Assembly (NCBI GenBank): GCA_016794525.1
Contig: JAEUJY010000062.1
Span: 1 to 64,000 of the forward strand
Direction: 5' to 3'
Length of the DNA: 64,000 nucleotides
DNA from: Myxococcales bacterium
GTDB lineage: Bacteria > Myxococcota_A > Polyangia > Haliangiales > Haliangiaceae
Below, in pieces: positions 57,218 to 64,000 of this stretch (positions within the stretch are counted from its first letter, which is position 1; each line of letters begins with the position of its first letter). The notes under the pieces are model-generated. The model was not told the origin of the DNA and did not search any database. It was given only the letters and a program-made list of their open reading frames with translations. The position numbers and the translations under genes were made by a program.

Positions 57218-59059
57218 TCATTTCTGCAGCCGCTCGAGCTCGGCGATCAGCTCCGGCGGCGGCGCGTCGAGCGCGAGGCCGTAGCCGCGCGACTCCCGGC
57301 GCACGACGCGCGCGCGGGTGCGGTAGCGGCGCTCGCCCCAGGCCTCGGCCGCGGGGGTCTCGACGGTGAAGTCGATGGTCGCGCCGAGCTGGAGCGCGGC
57401 GTCGGTCAGCACGAACACGCCGGTGGTGCTGATGTCGCGGCACACGACCGGCAGCGCGGGTTGGCCGGCGCGCTCGATGGTGGCGTCGAGGGGGAGCGCG
57501 AGGCGCGGCGCGCGCGGGCGCGCGTCGGGGCGCGGCGGGATCGGCGGCAACGCCGGCAGCGAGCCGCGCTGCCCGAGCGCGGTGCGCGCGCTGCTCGGGA
57601 TCAGGCTGCCGGCCGGCGGGCGCGGCGGCGTGGCAGGCGGCGGCGGCGCGGCGGCCGCCGCGGGCGTGGCGGACGTGGTCGCGGGCGGTGGTCGCGCGGC
57701 GGCGGGCGGCGGCGGCGCGCCGACCGGGAGGCGTGGCGGCTGCGGGCGGGCCCGCGCGGCCGCGGCGACCGCGGCGGTGGTGGCTGCGATCGCGGCGGTC
57801 GCGATCGCCATCGCGCGGCCCGGCGCCGGCGCCGTCTCGTGCAGATCGTCGACGGGGATGTCCACCGACGTCGCCGGCTCGGCGTGATCGACCGCGCCGC
57901 GCAGCGCCGCCAGCACCGGATCCAGCGACAGCGAGCGCGAGCTGGTCGCGGCCGGCTCGTAGGCCCGATCGAGGTACACCAGCCCGTCGTCGATCGGCGC
58001 GCGCAGCGCCGCCTCCACCGCGGCGACGCACGGGTGGTCGGGCGCGTGCTCGGCGACCACCGCGGCCCACGCCTGCGCCACCTCGGGCGCGCCGCCGTCG
58101 ACCAGCGCGATGTCGGCGCCCAGCGCCGCCAGCCAGATCCGATCGTCGAGCGGCAGCTCGCGGTCGAGCGCCGCGGTGGCCAGCGCCAGCAGCGAGCGGC
58201 GCGCGCCGGCCTCGGTGGCGTGCTCGACCAGCAGCGTCCACAGCGCGAGGTGGCCGCCGGGGACCGCCAGCCCGTGCTCGTAGGTGAGCGTCAGGGCGGC
58301 GCGGATCAGCCGCAGGCCGAGGCCGCGGACGCCGGGGCGCAGGACCAGCGCGCGGCCCATGCCGCTGGCCGTCGCGACCCACGCGGCCGGTGGTTGATCG
58401 TGCAGCCGGGTGCGGACCAGCTGGTGCAGCGCGGCCTCGTCGTCGAGCTCGTGCAGCGCCATCGCCAGCACGACCGGCTCGTCGGGCGCCAGCTGCGCCG
58501 CGCGGGCCAGCGCCGCCTGGAAGCCGCCCGCGTCGCCGACCATCCGCGCCAGCCGCACCCGCGCCAGCGCCGCCCGCGGATCGTCGCCGGCCTGCGCGGC
58601 GACCACGTCCGCCAGCACGGCCGGCGCGGCGTCGCCCCGCACCGCGCCGTCGAGCAGCGCCAGCCATGGATCGCTCGGCGCCGCGGCCCGGGCCTCGGCC
58701 GCCACCATCGCCGCCAGCATCGGCTCGCCGGCGTCGAGCCACGCGCCCAGCTCGTCGACCGCCAGCCCCGCGGCGCCGGTGCGCGCGCGCTCGGCCTGGG
58801 CCAGCCGCGCCACCGCCGGCCACCACGCCAGCTCGACGGCCAGCGCGCGCGCGCGCGCCAGCAGCTCGGGGCCACCGCTGGCGTAGGCGGCGATCGCGCG
58901 CCGACGATCCGGCGCGACGTGCTCGCACGCGGCGCCCAGGGCCAGCGCCCGCTCGTCGCGGTCGCCGCCGCCGGTGCCGGTGGCGTGGAGGACCCGCCGC
59001 AGCGCCAGGTCCCAGTCGCGCTCGCCCCACAGCATCGGGCGCAGCCAGGGCGCGATCAT
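57218..59059 (-). CDS. Helical-repeat protein with C-terminal PilZ domain
   Basis: The 613-residue protein has about 400 residues of Ala-rich helical repeats, a Pro/Ala-rich low-complexity linker (about 415-500) and a PilZ domain at the C terminus (RLALPLDATIERAGQPALPVVCRDISTTGVFVLTD ... RTRARVVRRESRGYGLAL), with a DISTTG motif that fits the cyclic-di-GMP-binding DxSxxG. TATCCT lies 8 nt before the ATG on the minus strand. Confidence 0.85.
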   Translation of the reverse strand: MIAPWLRPMLWGERDWDLALRRVLHATGTGGGDRDERALALGAACEHVAPDRRRAIAAYASGGPELLARARALAVELAWWPAVARLAQAERARTGAAGLAVDELGAWLDAGEPMLAAMVAAEARAAAPSDPWLALLDGAVRGDAAPAVLADVVAAQAGDDPRAALARVRLARMVGDAGGFQAALARAAQLAPDEPVVLAMALHELDDEAALHQLVRTRLHDQPPAAWVATASGMGRALVLRPGVRGLGLRLIRAALTLTYEHGLAVPGGHLALWTLLVEHATEAGARRSLLALATAALDRELPLDDRIWLAALGADIALVDGGAPEVAQAWAAVVAEHAPDHPCVAAVEAALRAPIDDGLVYLDRAYEPAATSSRSLSLDPVLAALRGAVDHAEPATSVDIPVDDLHETAPAPGRAMAIATAAIAATTAAVAAAARARPQPPRLPVGAPPPPAAARPPPATTSATPAAAAAPPPPATPPRPPAGSLIPSSARTALGQRGSLPALPPIPPRPDARPRAPRLALPLDATIERAGQPALPVVCRDISTTGVFVLTDAALQLGATIDFTVETPAAEAWGERRYRTRARVVRRESRGYGLALDAPPPELIAELERLQK

Positions 59060-59122
59060 CGTCGTCGAGGATACCGCGCCGTCGCGCGGGTTGGTATCGC
59101 GGCGCGGGGCTACACGCCGCGC

Positions 59123-60196
59123 CTACACCACGCCGTGGGCGATCATGCTCTCGCCCATGTCGACCACCATCGCCTCGAGGCTGCGCGGCTGCCAGCCGAG
59201 CACGGTCCGCGCGCGCGCGTTCGACAGATCCTGGCGCTTGCCGAACTCCTGGATGGCCAGCCGGGCGGTCTTGTCCCACACCGCGACCAGCCGGAGCAGC
59301 CACGCCGGCACGCGCCGCGTCGGGATCTTGTAGCCGCGCGGGCCGAAGTGCGTCGCGAGGATGGTCGCGATGTCGCGCATCGAGGCGTGCTCGACCGCCG
59401 CGATGAAGCGCTGGCCCGCGGCCTCGGGCGCGGTCATCGCCGCGACGTGCGCCGTCGCGACGTCGCGGACGTCGACCACCGCGAAGCCGACGTCGGGGCA
59501 GCCCGGCAGCTCGCGCTTCATCAGCTTGCGGACCACCTCGCCCGAGGTGCTGAAGTCGGCCGACAGCACCGGGCCGAGGACCAGGCCGGGGTTGACGGTG
59601 ACCAGCTCGATGCGCTCCTCGGGCGCGAGCGTGTCGAGGTAGGCCCACGCGGCGCGCTCGGCGATCGTCTTGCTCTGCTCGTAGGCGCCGACGTCCGGCG
59701 TCAGCTTCGACCAGTCGGCCTCGTCGTAGGTCCGGCTGCCGTCGCGGGCGTGGCCGTACAGGACCGCGGCGACCGACGAGGTCATCACGACGCGGGCGAC
59801 CCGCTCGGCCACCGCCGCGCGCAGCACCCGCAGCGCGCCATCGCGGGCCGGGACGATCAGCTCGTCGGCGTGCTTGGGCGGCCGCGACGGCAGCGGCGAC
59901 GCCATGTGCAGCACGTAGCGGCAGCCGCGGCACGCCTCGCGCCAGCCAGCGTCGGAGGTCAGCTCGGCCTCGACCAGCGTGAAGCGATCCGTGGCGGCGT
60001 CGCCCAGCACGCGGCGGATCTCGTCGCCGCGCTTGAGCGAGCGGACCGTGCCGCGGACGCGGTACCCCGCGGCGAGCAGCGCGAGGATGGTGTGCTGGGC
60101 GATGAAGCCCGACGCGCCGGTGACCAGGACGGTCGTCGCGGCGGGGTCAGGCTGGCTGGGCTGGCTGGGCTGGCTGGGCTGGCTGGGCTGGCTCAT
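59123..60196 (-). CDS. NAD(P)-dependent epimerase/dihydroflavonol-reductase-like protein
   Basis: The 357-residue short-chain dehydrogenase (extended type) has VLVTGASGFIAQHT at the nucleotide site, TSSVAAVLYG, and the catalytic YEQSKTIAE (YxxxK). It resembles dihydroflavonol 4-reductase-type enzymes, acting on aldehydes or ketones. The first 16 residues are five Ser-Gln-Pro repeats from a 9-bp microsatellite (60150-60193). A divergent TetR gene with three shared operators controls it. Confidence 0.9.
   Translation of the reverse strand: MSQPSQPSQPSQPSQPDPAATTVLVTGASGFIAQHTILALLAAGYRVRGTVRSLKRGDEIRRVLGDAATDRFTLVEAELTSDAGWREACRGCRYVLHMASPLPSRPPKHADELIVPARDGALRVLRAAVAERVARVVMTSSVAAVLYGHARDGSRTYDEADWSKLTPDVGAYEQSKTIAERAAWAYLDTLAPEERIELVTVNPGLVLGPVLSADFSTSGEVVRKLMKRELPGCPDVGFAVVDVRDVATAHVAAMTAPEAAGQRFIAAVEHASMRDIATILATHFGPRGYKIPTRRVPAWLLRLVAVWDKTARLAIQEFGKRQDLSNARARTVLGWQPRSLEAMVVDMGESMIAHGVV
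60150..60193. repeat. 9-bp microsatellite in the reductase N terminus
   Basis: About five tandem copies of CTGGCTGGG, read on the minus strand as Ser-Gln-Pro repeats. The copy number is a whole number of codons, so length changes would not break the frame. Confidence 0.8.
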
Positions 60197-60210
60197 GGGG
60201 TCACCTTTGG

Positions 60211-60253
60211 AGAACGGTGGTCTCTTATTAAGAGAACATCGTTCTTTTGTCAA
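60211..60253 (-). promoter_or_regulatory. Reductase promoter with two TetR operators
   Basis: Minus-strand TTGACA (60253-60248), a 17-bp spacer and TAATAA (60230-60225) form a very good sigma-70 promoter. AGAAC-ATC-GTTCT (60233-60245) lies in the spacer and AGAAC-GGT-GGTCT (60211-60223, imperfect) at the transcription start, so bound repressor would block it. Confidence 0.68.
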
Positions 60254-60299
60254 CGGGTGATCGACCGATGACGACCAGGAGCCTCGCAACGATTCGGAC

Positions 60300-60340
60300 T
60301 TGCAAGGTTCTTCGCGTCGTAATAAAAGAACGGTGTTCTC
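60300..60340 (+). promoter_or_regulatory. Promoter and operator of the divergent tetR gene
   Basis: TTGCAA (60300-60305), 17-bp spacer and TAAAAG (60323-60328). AGAAC-GGT-GTTCT (60327-60339) has the same arms as the operators in the reductase promoter and ends 1 nt before the tetR ATG, indicating autorepression. Confidence 0.6.
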
Positions 60341-61027
60341 ATGTCGGCCACCGAGACGTTCCAGCGGGCCCGCGATCCCGAGCAGAAGGCCCAGCGCCGA
60401 GAGGAGCTGCTCGGCGCCGCCCGCACGCTGCTGACCACCGAGGGCCTGGCCGGCGTCGGGCTGTCGGCCATCGCCCGGGCCGCCGGCCTGGCCAAGTCGA
60501 ACGTCTATCGCTACTTCGGCAGCCGCGAGGAGATCCTCATGGCGCTCCTGGCCGACGACGCGTTCGCGTGGCTGGCCGAGTTCGAGCGCGAGATCGCGCC
60601 GCTGGCCGGGCGCAACGACGCCGCCCAGGTCGCGGCGGTCCTCGCCCGCACGATCAGCGCTCACGCGCTGACCTGTCAGCTGATCGCCGTGGTCGCTGGC
60701 GTGCTCGAGCACAACACCTCGGAGGTCGCCGCCGCCGAGTTCAAGCAGCAGATGCTCGATCTGTCGATCCGCATCCGCAACGCGATCCACGCCGCGCTGC
60801 CCGCGATCCCGATCGACCGCGTCATCGCGTTCGTGCGCTACCTGCACGCGCTGATCGCCGGCCTGTGGCCGATGGCGCACCCCGCGCCGATGATGGCGCC
60901 GCTGTTGCGCCGGCCCGAGTACGCCAGCCTGGCGTCGGACTTCGAGACCGATCTGCGCGGCTGCCTGCGGCCGCTGCTCGACGGCCTGTGTCGCGCCGGC
61001 GCGCTGGTGGTCCCGCTCGCCGAGTAG
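60341..61027 (+). CDS. TetR-family regulator
   Basis: The 228-residue protein has the TetR helix-turn-helix (RREELLGAARTLLTTEGLAGVGLSAIARAAGLAKSNVYRYFGSREEILMALL), with the typical YRYFGSREE recognition region, and a helical C-terminal ligand domain with a conserved TetR_C type WPMAHPAPMMAPLLRRPEY. It is the obvious regulator of the divergent reductase, through three AGAAC-N3-GTTCT sites. The ligand is unknown. Confidence 0.93.
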   Translation: MSATETFQRARDPEQKAQRREELLGAARTLLTTEGLAGVGLSAIARAAGLAKSNVYRYFGSREEILMALLADDAFAWLAEFEREIAPLAGRNDAAQVAAVLARTISAHALTCQLIAVVAGVLEHNTSEVAAAEFKQQMLDLSIRIRNAIHAALPAIPIDRVIAFVRYLHALIAGLWPMAHPAPMMAPLLRRPEYASLASDFETDLRGCLRPLLDGLCRAGALVVPLAE

Positions 61028-61043
61028 CGAGTAGACTCGCGCC

Positions 61044-62207
61044 GTGAAGCCCGCGAACCCCACGCTCGCCGCCTCCGGCACCACCATCTTCGAGTCGATG
61101 TCGGCGCTGGCGCGCGCGCACCAGGCGGTCAACCTGGGCCAGGGCTTCCCCGACGATCGCGGCCCCGAGGCGCTGCGCGCCGCGGCCGCGGCCTACGTCG
61201 TCGACGGCCACAACCAGTACCCGCCGATGATGGGCCTGCCGGCGCTGCGCCAGGCGGTCGCCGCCCACGCCCGCCGCCACTACGACCTCGACCTCGATCC
61301 CGATCGCGAGGTGCTGATCACCTCGGGCGCCACCGAGGCGCTGCTCGACTGCTTCCTCGGGTTGCTCGACGCCGGCGACGAGGTCGTCCTGCTCGAGCCG
61401 GCCTACGACACCTACGCGCCGGTGGTGCGCCGCCTGGGCGCGATCCCGCGCGCGGTGCGGCTCGAGCCGCCGCGCTGGGAGCTGCCGCGCGCCGCGCTCG
61501 CCGCGGCGCTGTCGCCGAAGACCAAGCTGCTGGTGCTCAACTCGCCGATGAACCCGACCGGCAAGGTGTTCGCGCGCGACGAGCTGGCGTGGCTGGCCGA
61601 GCAGCTGATCGCCCACGACGTCTACGCGGTCTGTGACGAGGTCTACGAGCACCTGGTGTTCGACGGCGCGACCCACGTGCCGCTGATGACGCTGCCCGGC
61701 ATGCGCGAGCGCACCGTGCGCATCGGCTCGGCCGGCAAGACCTTCTCGCTCACCGGCTGGAAGGTCGGCTACGTCAGCGGCCCCGAGGCGATGATCCGCC
61801 CGATCGCCAAGGCCCACCAGCTGGTGACGTTCACGACCCCGCCCAACCTGCAGCACGCGGTCGCGCTCGGGCTCGGCGTCGACGCGACCCACTACGCCGG
61901 CCTGGCCGCGGCGATGGCGCCCGGCCGCGCGCGCCTGGCCGCCGGCCTGCGCGACCTCGGCGTCGAGGTGATCGCCGGCGACGGCACGTACTTCCTGGTG
62001 GCCGACGTCGCCGGGTGGATGCGCCCCGACGAGGACGACGTCGGCTTCGCCCGCCGGCTGGTCACCGAGGCCGGCGTCGTCGTCATCCCGATGAGCGCGT
62101 TCTACGCCGCCGCGCCGCCGCGCTCGCTGGTGCGCTTCTGCTTCTGCAAGGACCTGGCGACGATCGACGCCGCGCTCACCCGGCTGCGCGCCTGGCGCGG
62201 CCGCTGA
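61044..62207 (+). CDS. PLP-dependent class I/II aminotransferase
   Basis: The 387-residue protein has VNLGQGFPDDRGPE, NQYPPMMGLPALRQAVA, NSPMNPTGKVF, VCDEVYEHLVFDG and the PLP lysine in GSAGKTFSLTGWKVGY. These are the marks of the YbdL/kynurenine-aminotransferase/DapC group: methionine, kynurenine or N-succinyl-diaminopimelate aminotransferase. GTG 61044 follows TAGACT by exactly 6 nt. The substrate cannot be fixed from sequence. Confidence 0.92.
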   Translation: MKPANPTLAASGTTIFESMSALARAHQAVNLGQGFPDDRGPEALRAAAAAYVVDGHNQYPPMMGLPALRQAVAAHARRHYDLDLDPDREVLITSGATEALLDCFLGLLDAGDEVVLLEPAYDTYAPVVRRLGAIPRAVRLEPPRWELPRAALAAALSPKTKLLVLNSPMNPTGKVFARDELAWLAEQLIAHDVYAVCDEVYEHLVFDGATHVPLMTLPGMRERTVRIGSAGKTFSLTGWKVGYVSGPEAMIRPIAKAHQLVTFTTPPNLQHAVALGLGVDATHYAGLAAAMAPGRARLAAGLRDLGVEVIAGDGTYFLVADVAGWMRPDEDDVGFARRLVTEAGVVVIPMSAFYAAAPPRSLVRFCFCKDLATIDAALTRLRAWRGR

Positions 62208-62234
62208 GCGGCGCGGCGCACCGCGCCGCGCCGC
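62208..62234 (+). terminator. Perfect 12-bp stem hairpin after the aminotransferase gene
   Basis: GCGGCGCGGCGC-ACC-GCGCCGCGCCGC starts at the base after the TGA stop. The arms are a perfect 12-bp inverted repeat with a 3-base loop. No U tract follows, so it may block readthrough or protect the transcript end rather than be a classic terminator. Confidence 0.5.
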
Positions 62235-62320
62235 GACGACTCGCCGCGGGTGCCAGCGGTTGCCGCAAGATCGCGATCATCTCCTCCCGGCAGGGTGAAC
62301 TCGGTGCGATGATGGGGTCG

Positions 62321-63448
62321 ATGAGCATGCCCACCGTCGTCGTCACCCTCGGGACCTCGCAGGTCGCGCTCGACGCGCAGAACAACCGCATCTTCGTCGG
62401 CCGCGATCCGGCGGCGTCGCAGCTGGCGTTCCTGAACCCCGGCCTGTCGCGCCGCCACGCCGAGGTGTGGCTGGGCCAGGGCCAGGTGTTCATCCGCGAC
62501 CTCGGCTCGGCCAACGGCACCTGGGTCAACGGCCAGCACATCGGCCAGAACGTCGTCGCGCTCGGGCCGGGCATGCAGGTCAGCCTGGGCTCGGTGCCGC
62601 TCGAGCTGGCGTTCCCGGGGGGCGGGCGCATCGCGGCGTTCGCCCCGGCGCCGGCGTTCCAGCAGCAGGTCGCGCAGTACCAGGCGCAGCAGGTCGCCGC
62701 GGCGGCCGCGCCGATGACCGGGCCGATGGCGTCGGAGCCGCTGCCCCGCGAGTTCTCGTACCGCCGCCAGGACGCCAACGGCAACGGCGTCGTGCTGCTC
62801 GCGCTGCGCCAGGACACCGCCTTCGCCGGCACGATCCTCGAGGGCTTCGTCGAGTTCACCGCGCTCGACAACGAGTCGGTCGCGTCGATCACCGTCGATC
62901 TGATCGAGCGCCACGAGGACGGCGCCAGCAAGGGCCACGTCTGGGACCGCGTGCTGGTGCGCCAGGGCCCGTGGAAGTCGATGAAGGGCGACGTGCTGCC
63001 GCTGCCGTTCAAGATCGAGGTGCCGAGCGGCGTCGCCTCGTCGAACCGCGCCTCGCGCTGGTGCCTGCACGCGGTGGTCGACATCAACTGGGCGTCCGAC
63101 GTCGACGTCGAGCTCGACATCACGATGCGCAACCCCGACCTCGAGCGGATCCGCGACGCGATGGGCTCGCTCGACTACCGGTTCAGCGAGTGGAAGTCCA
63201 AGCCCCACGCGCAGCGCTACGACGCCGGGTTCCAGCCGCCGGCGCAGCACAAGAACCGCATCAACGAGGTCAAGATCGGCATCGAGTACCTGGGCGCGCA
63301 GGTCAAGCTCTTGCTCGACATCGACAAGAAGGGCTTCGACAAGGAGGGCGCCGTCGCGCTCGACCTGGCCCAGCTGCGCACCGCCTCGATCGAGGTGCTG
63401 GCGGCGACGCTCAACAAGGTCATCACCGACGCGATGGCGGGCAAGTAG
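62321..63448 (+). CDS. FHA-domain protein with arrestin-like (Spo0M) C-terminal half
   Basis: The 375-residue protein has an FHA domain (about 15-90; [24 protein letters not shown] and [12 protein letters not shown]), a short Gln/Ala linker and a C-terminal beta-sandwich half (about 130-320: [61 protein letters not shown]) with the pattern of arrestin-like/Spo0M proteins. FHA would bind a phosphothreonine protein, linking it to the Ser/Thr kinases. GATGAT lies 7 nt before the ATG at 62321. Confidence 0.85.
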   Translation: MSMPTVVVTLGTSQVALDAQNNRIFVGRDPAASQLAFLNPGLSRRHAEVWLGQGQVFIRDLGSANGTWVNGQHIGQNVVALGPGMQVSLGSVPLELAFPGGGRIAAFAPAPAFQQQVAQYQAQQVAAAAAPMTGPMASEPLPREFSYRRQDANGNGVVLLALRQDTAFAGTILEGFVEFTALDNESVASITVDLIERHEDGASKGHVWDRVLVRQGPWKSMKGDVLPLPFKIEVPSGVASSNRASRWCLHAVVDINWASDVDVELDITMRNPDLERIRDAMGSLDYRFSEWKSKPHAQRYDAGFQPPAQHKNRINEVKIGIEYLGAQVKLLLDIDKKGFDKEGAVALDLAQLRTASIEVLAATLNKVITDAMAGK

Positions 63449-63455
63449 CGCGCGC

Positions 63456-63479
63456 GCCGGCGGGCCGCGGGCCGCCGGC
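63456..63479 (+). terminator. Hairpin downstream of the FHA gene
   Basis: GCCGGCGGGCCGCGGGCCGCCGGC is a near-perfect inverted repeat (two mismatched bases) located 8 bp after the TAG stop of the FHA gene, without a U tract. Confidence 0.35.
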
Positions 63480-63498
63480 TTCGTGCGATGCTCGGGCG

Positions 63499-64000
63499 AT
63501 GGAGCTCGACCGTCGGCAGCGCGCGCAGGTCGCGATCATGAAGCCCGTCGCGCGGGCGCTCGTCAACGCGACCGCGGTGCGCCGCCACTTCCTGGCCCGC
63601 CACCGCCAGGAGCTCGACGCCGGGCTCGATCCCGATCTGGTCGTGCTGGCCGCGCTCGACCGCAAGACCGGCGACTCGCAGGTGTGGCACCACACGCCGG
63701 TCGAGGCGCGCCGCCGGATGTGCACGTCGGTGATCATCGCCGACGATCCCGGCCGCGACCTGCCGGTCACGGTGGCGCCGGCGCGGGTGCGCGGCGCGAT
63801 CGGCCCGCTGCCGGCGCGCGTCTACCGCCCGCGCGACCTGCCGACGCCGGCGCCGACGCTGGTGTTCCTCCACGGCGGCGGCTGGGTGGTCGGCGACCTC
63901 GACACCCACGACGGCCTGTGTCGCAAGCTCGCGGCGCACGGCCGGGTGCAGGTGATCGCCGTCGACTACCGGCTGGCGCCCGAGCACCCGTACCCGGCGG
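63499..64000 (+). CDS. Start of an alpha/beta-hydrolase (HSL/acetyl-esterase type), cut by window end
   Basis: The frame is open to the window end and gives a basic N-terminal region, then [26 protein letters not shown] and [16 protein letters not shown]: the HGGG oxyanion-hole motif and [11 protein letters not shown] of the hormone-sensitive-lipase group. The nucleophile GxSxG lies beyond the edge. GATGCT lies 6 nt before the ATG at 63499. No signal peptide is seen. Confidence 0.85.
   Translation, partial: MELDRRQRAQVAIMKPVARALVNATAVRRHFLARHRQELDAGLDPDLVVLAALDRKTGDSQVWHHTPVEARRRMCTSVIIADDPGRDLPVTVAPARVRGAIGPLPARVYRPRDLPTPAPTLVFLHGGGWVVGDLDTHDGLCRKLAAHGRVQVIAVDYRLAPEHPYPA

Overview
This is a very GC-rich stretch (roughly three quarters G+C by eye, almost every third codon position G or C) from a predatory-type delta-proteobacterium, most likely Myxococcota of the Haliangiales/Kofleriaceae kind. 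The evidence is a MYXO-CTERM tail, two Ser/Thr kinases, sigma-54 enhancer-binding proteins (one with an FHA domain), many short lipoproteins, thrombospondin-type-3 OmpA proteins and PilZ proteins. Taxonomy is inferred from gene families only. No rRNA, tRNA, transposase or CRISPR array was seen.

Layout. 1-108 is the tail of a gene; 141-554 is an array of a 12-bp palindrome. 616-2700 is a large surface lipoprotein, divergent from a TetR/FAD-monooxygenase pair (2791-4535). From 15565 leftward to 4522 everything is on the minus strand: a PHM-like copper monooxygenase lipoprotein; a graspetide (omega-ester peptide) precursor overlapping its ATP-grasp ligase; an NtrC-type regulator and histidine kinase; then a DevC/DevA/HlyD/TolC exporter. 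The exporter and regulator genes each have a -24/-12-like promoter with a matching GTAACG-N3-CGTTAC palindrome upstream. 16230-18570 is an ApbE/ferric-reductase-like membrane operon, followed by a small ORF, a J-domain protein and small lipoproteins. 20532-22981 is a PEGA-domain kinase plus a secreted partner. 23008-26884 is a lipase/barrel/PHB-type-esterase operon facing an FHA-sigma54 activator (27036), again with paired palindromes and a -24/-12 promoter. 28445-30736 holds three envelope proteins.

30768-43240 holds a metallo-hydrolase, a 16-unit hairpin array (31707-32217), a CHASE2 adenylate cyclase operon, a VOC/ArsR/SRPBCC operon, two sigma factors around a transglutaminase-like lipoprotein, a thioredoxin and an OmpA protein. 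43245-50790 holds a large secreted protein, a DUF3142-like lipoprotein, a GDPD and a 1080-residue kinase. 51649-55058 is a branched-chain 2-oxo-acid dehydrogenase operon (E1alpha, E1beta, E2). 55103-59059 holds a lipoprotein, two PilZ proteins and two zinc-ribbon proteins. 59123-61027 is a reductase repressed by a divergent TetR protein. The window ends with an aminotransferase, an FHA protein and the start of an alpha/beta hydrolase.

The most interesting system is the graspetide locus: nine TT-x3-GEE core repeats at a strict 12-residue period, fused to an N-terminal folded domain that resembles PrcB_C, next to a dedicated ligase and possibly an exporter with its own two-component system. A second recurring feature is the start-site pattern TAnnnT-N6-start codon, seen before many genes and suggesting widespread leaderless mRNAs.
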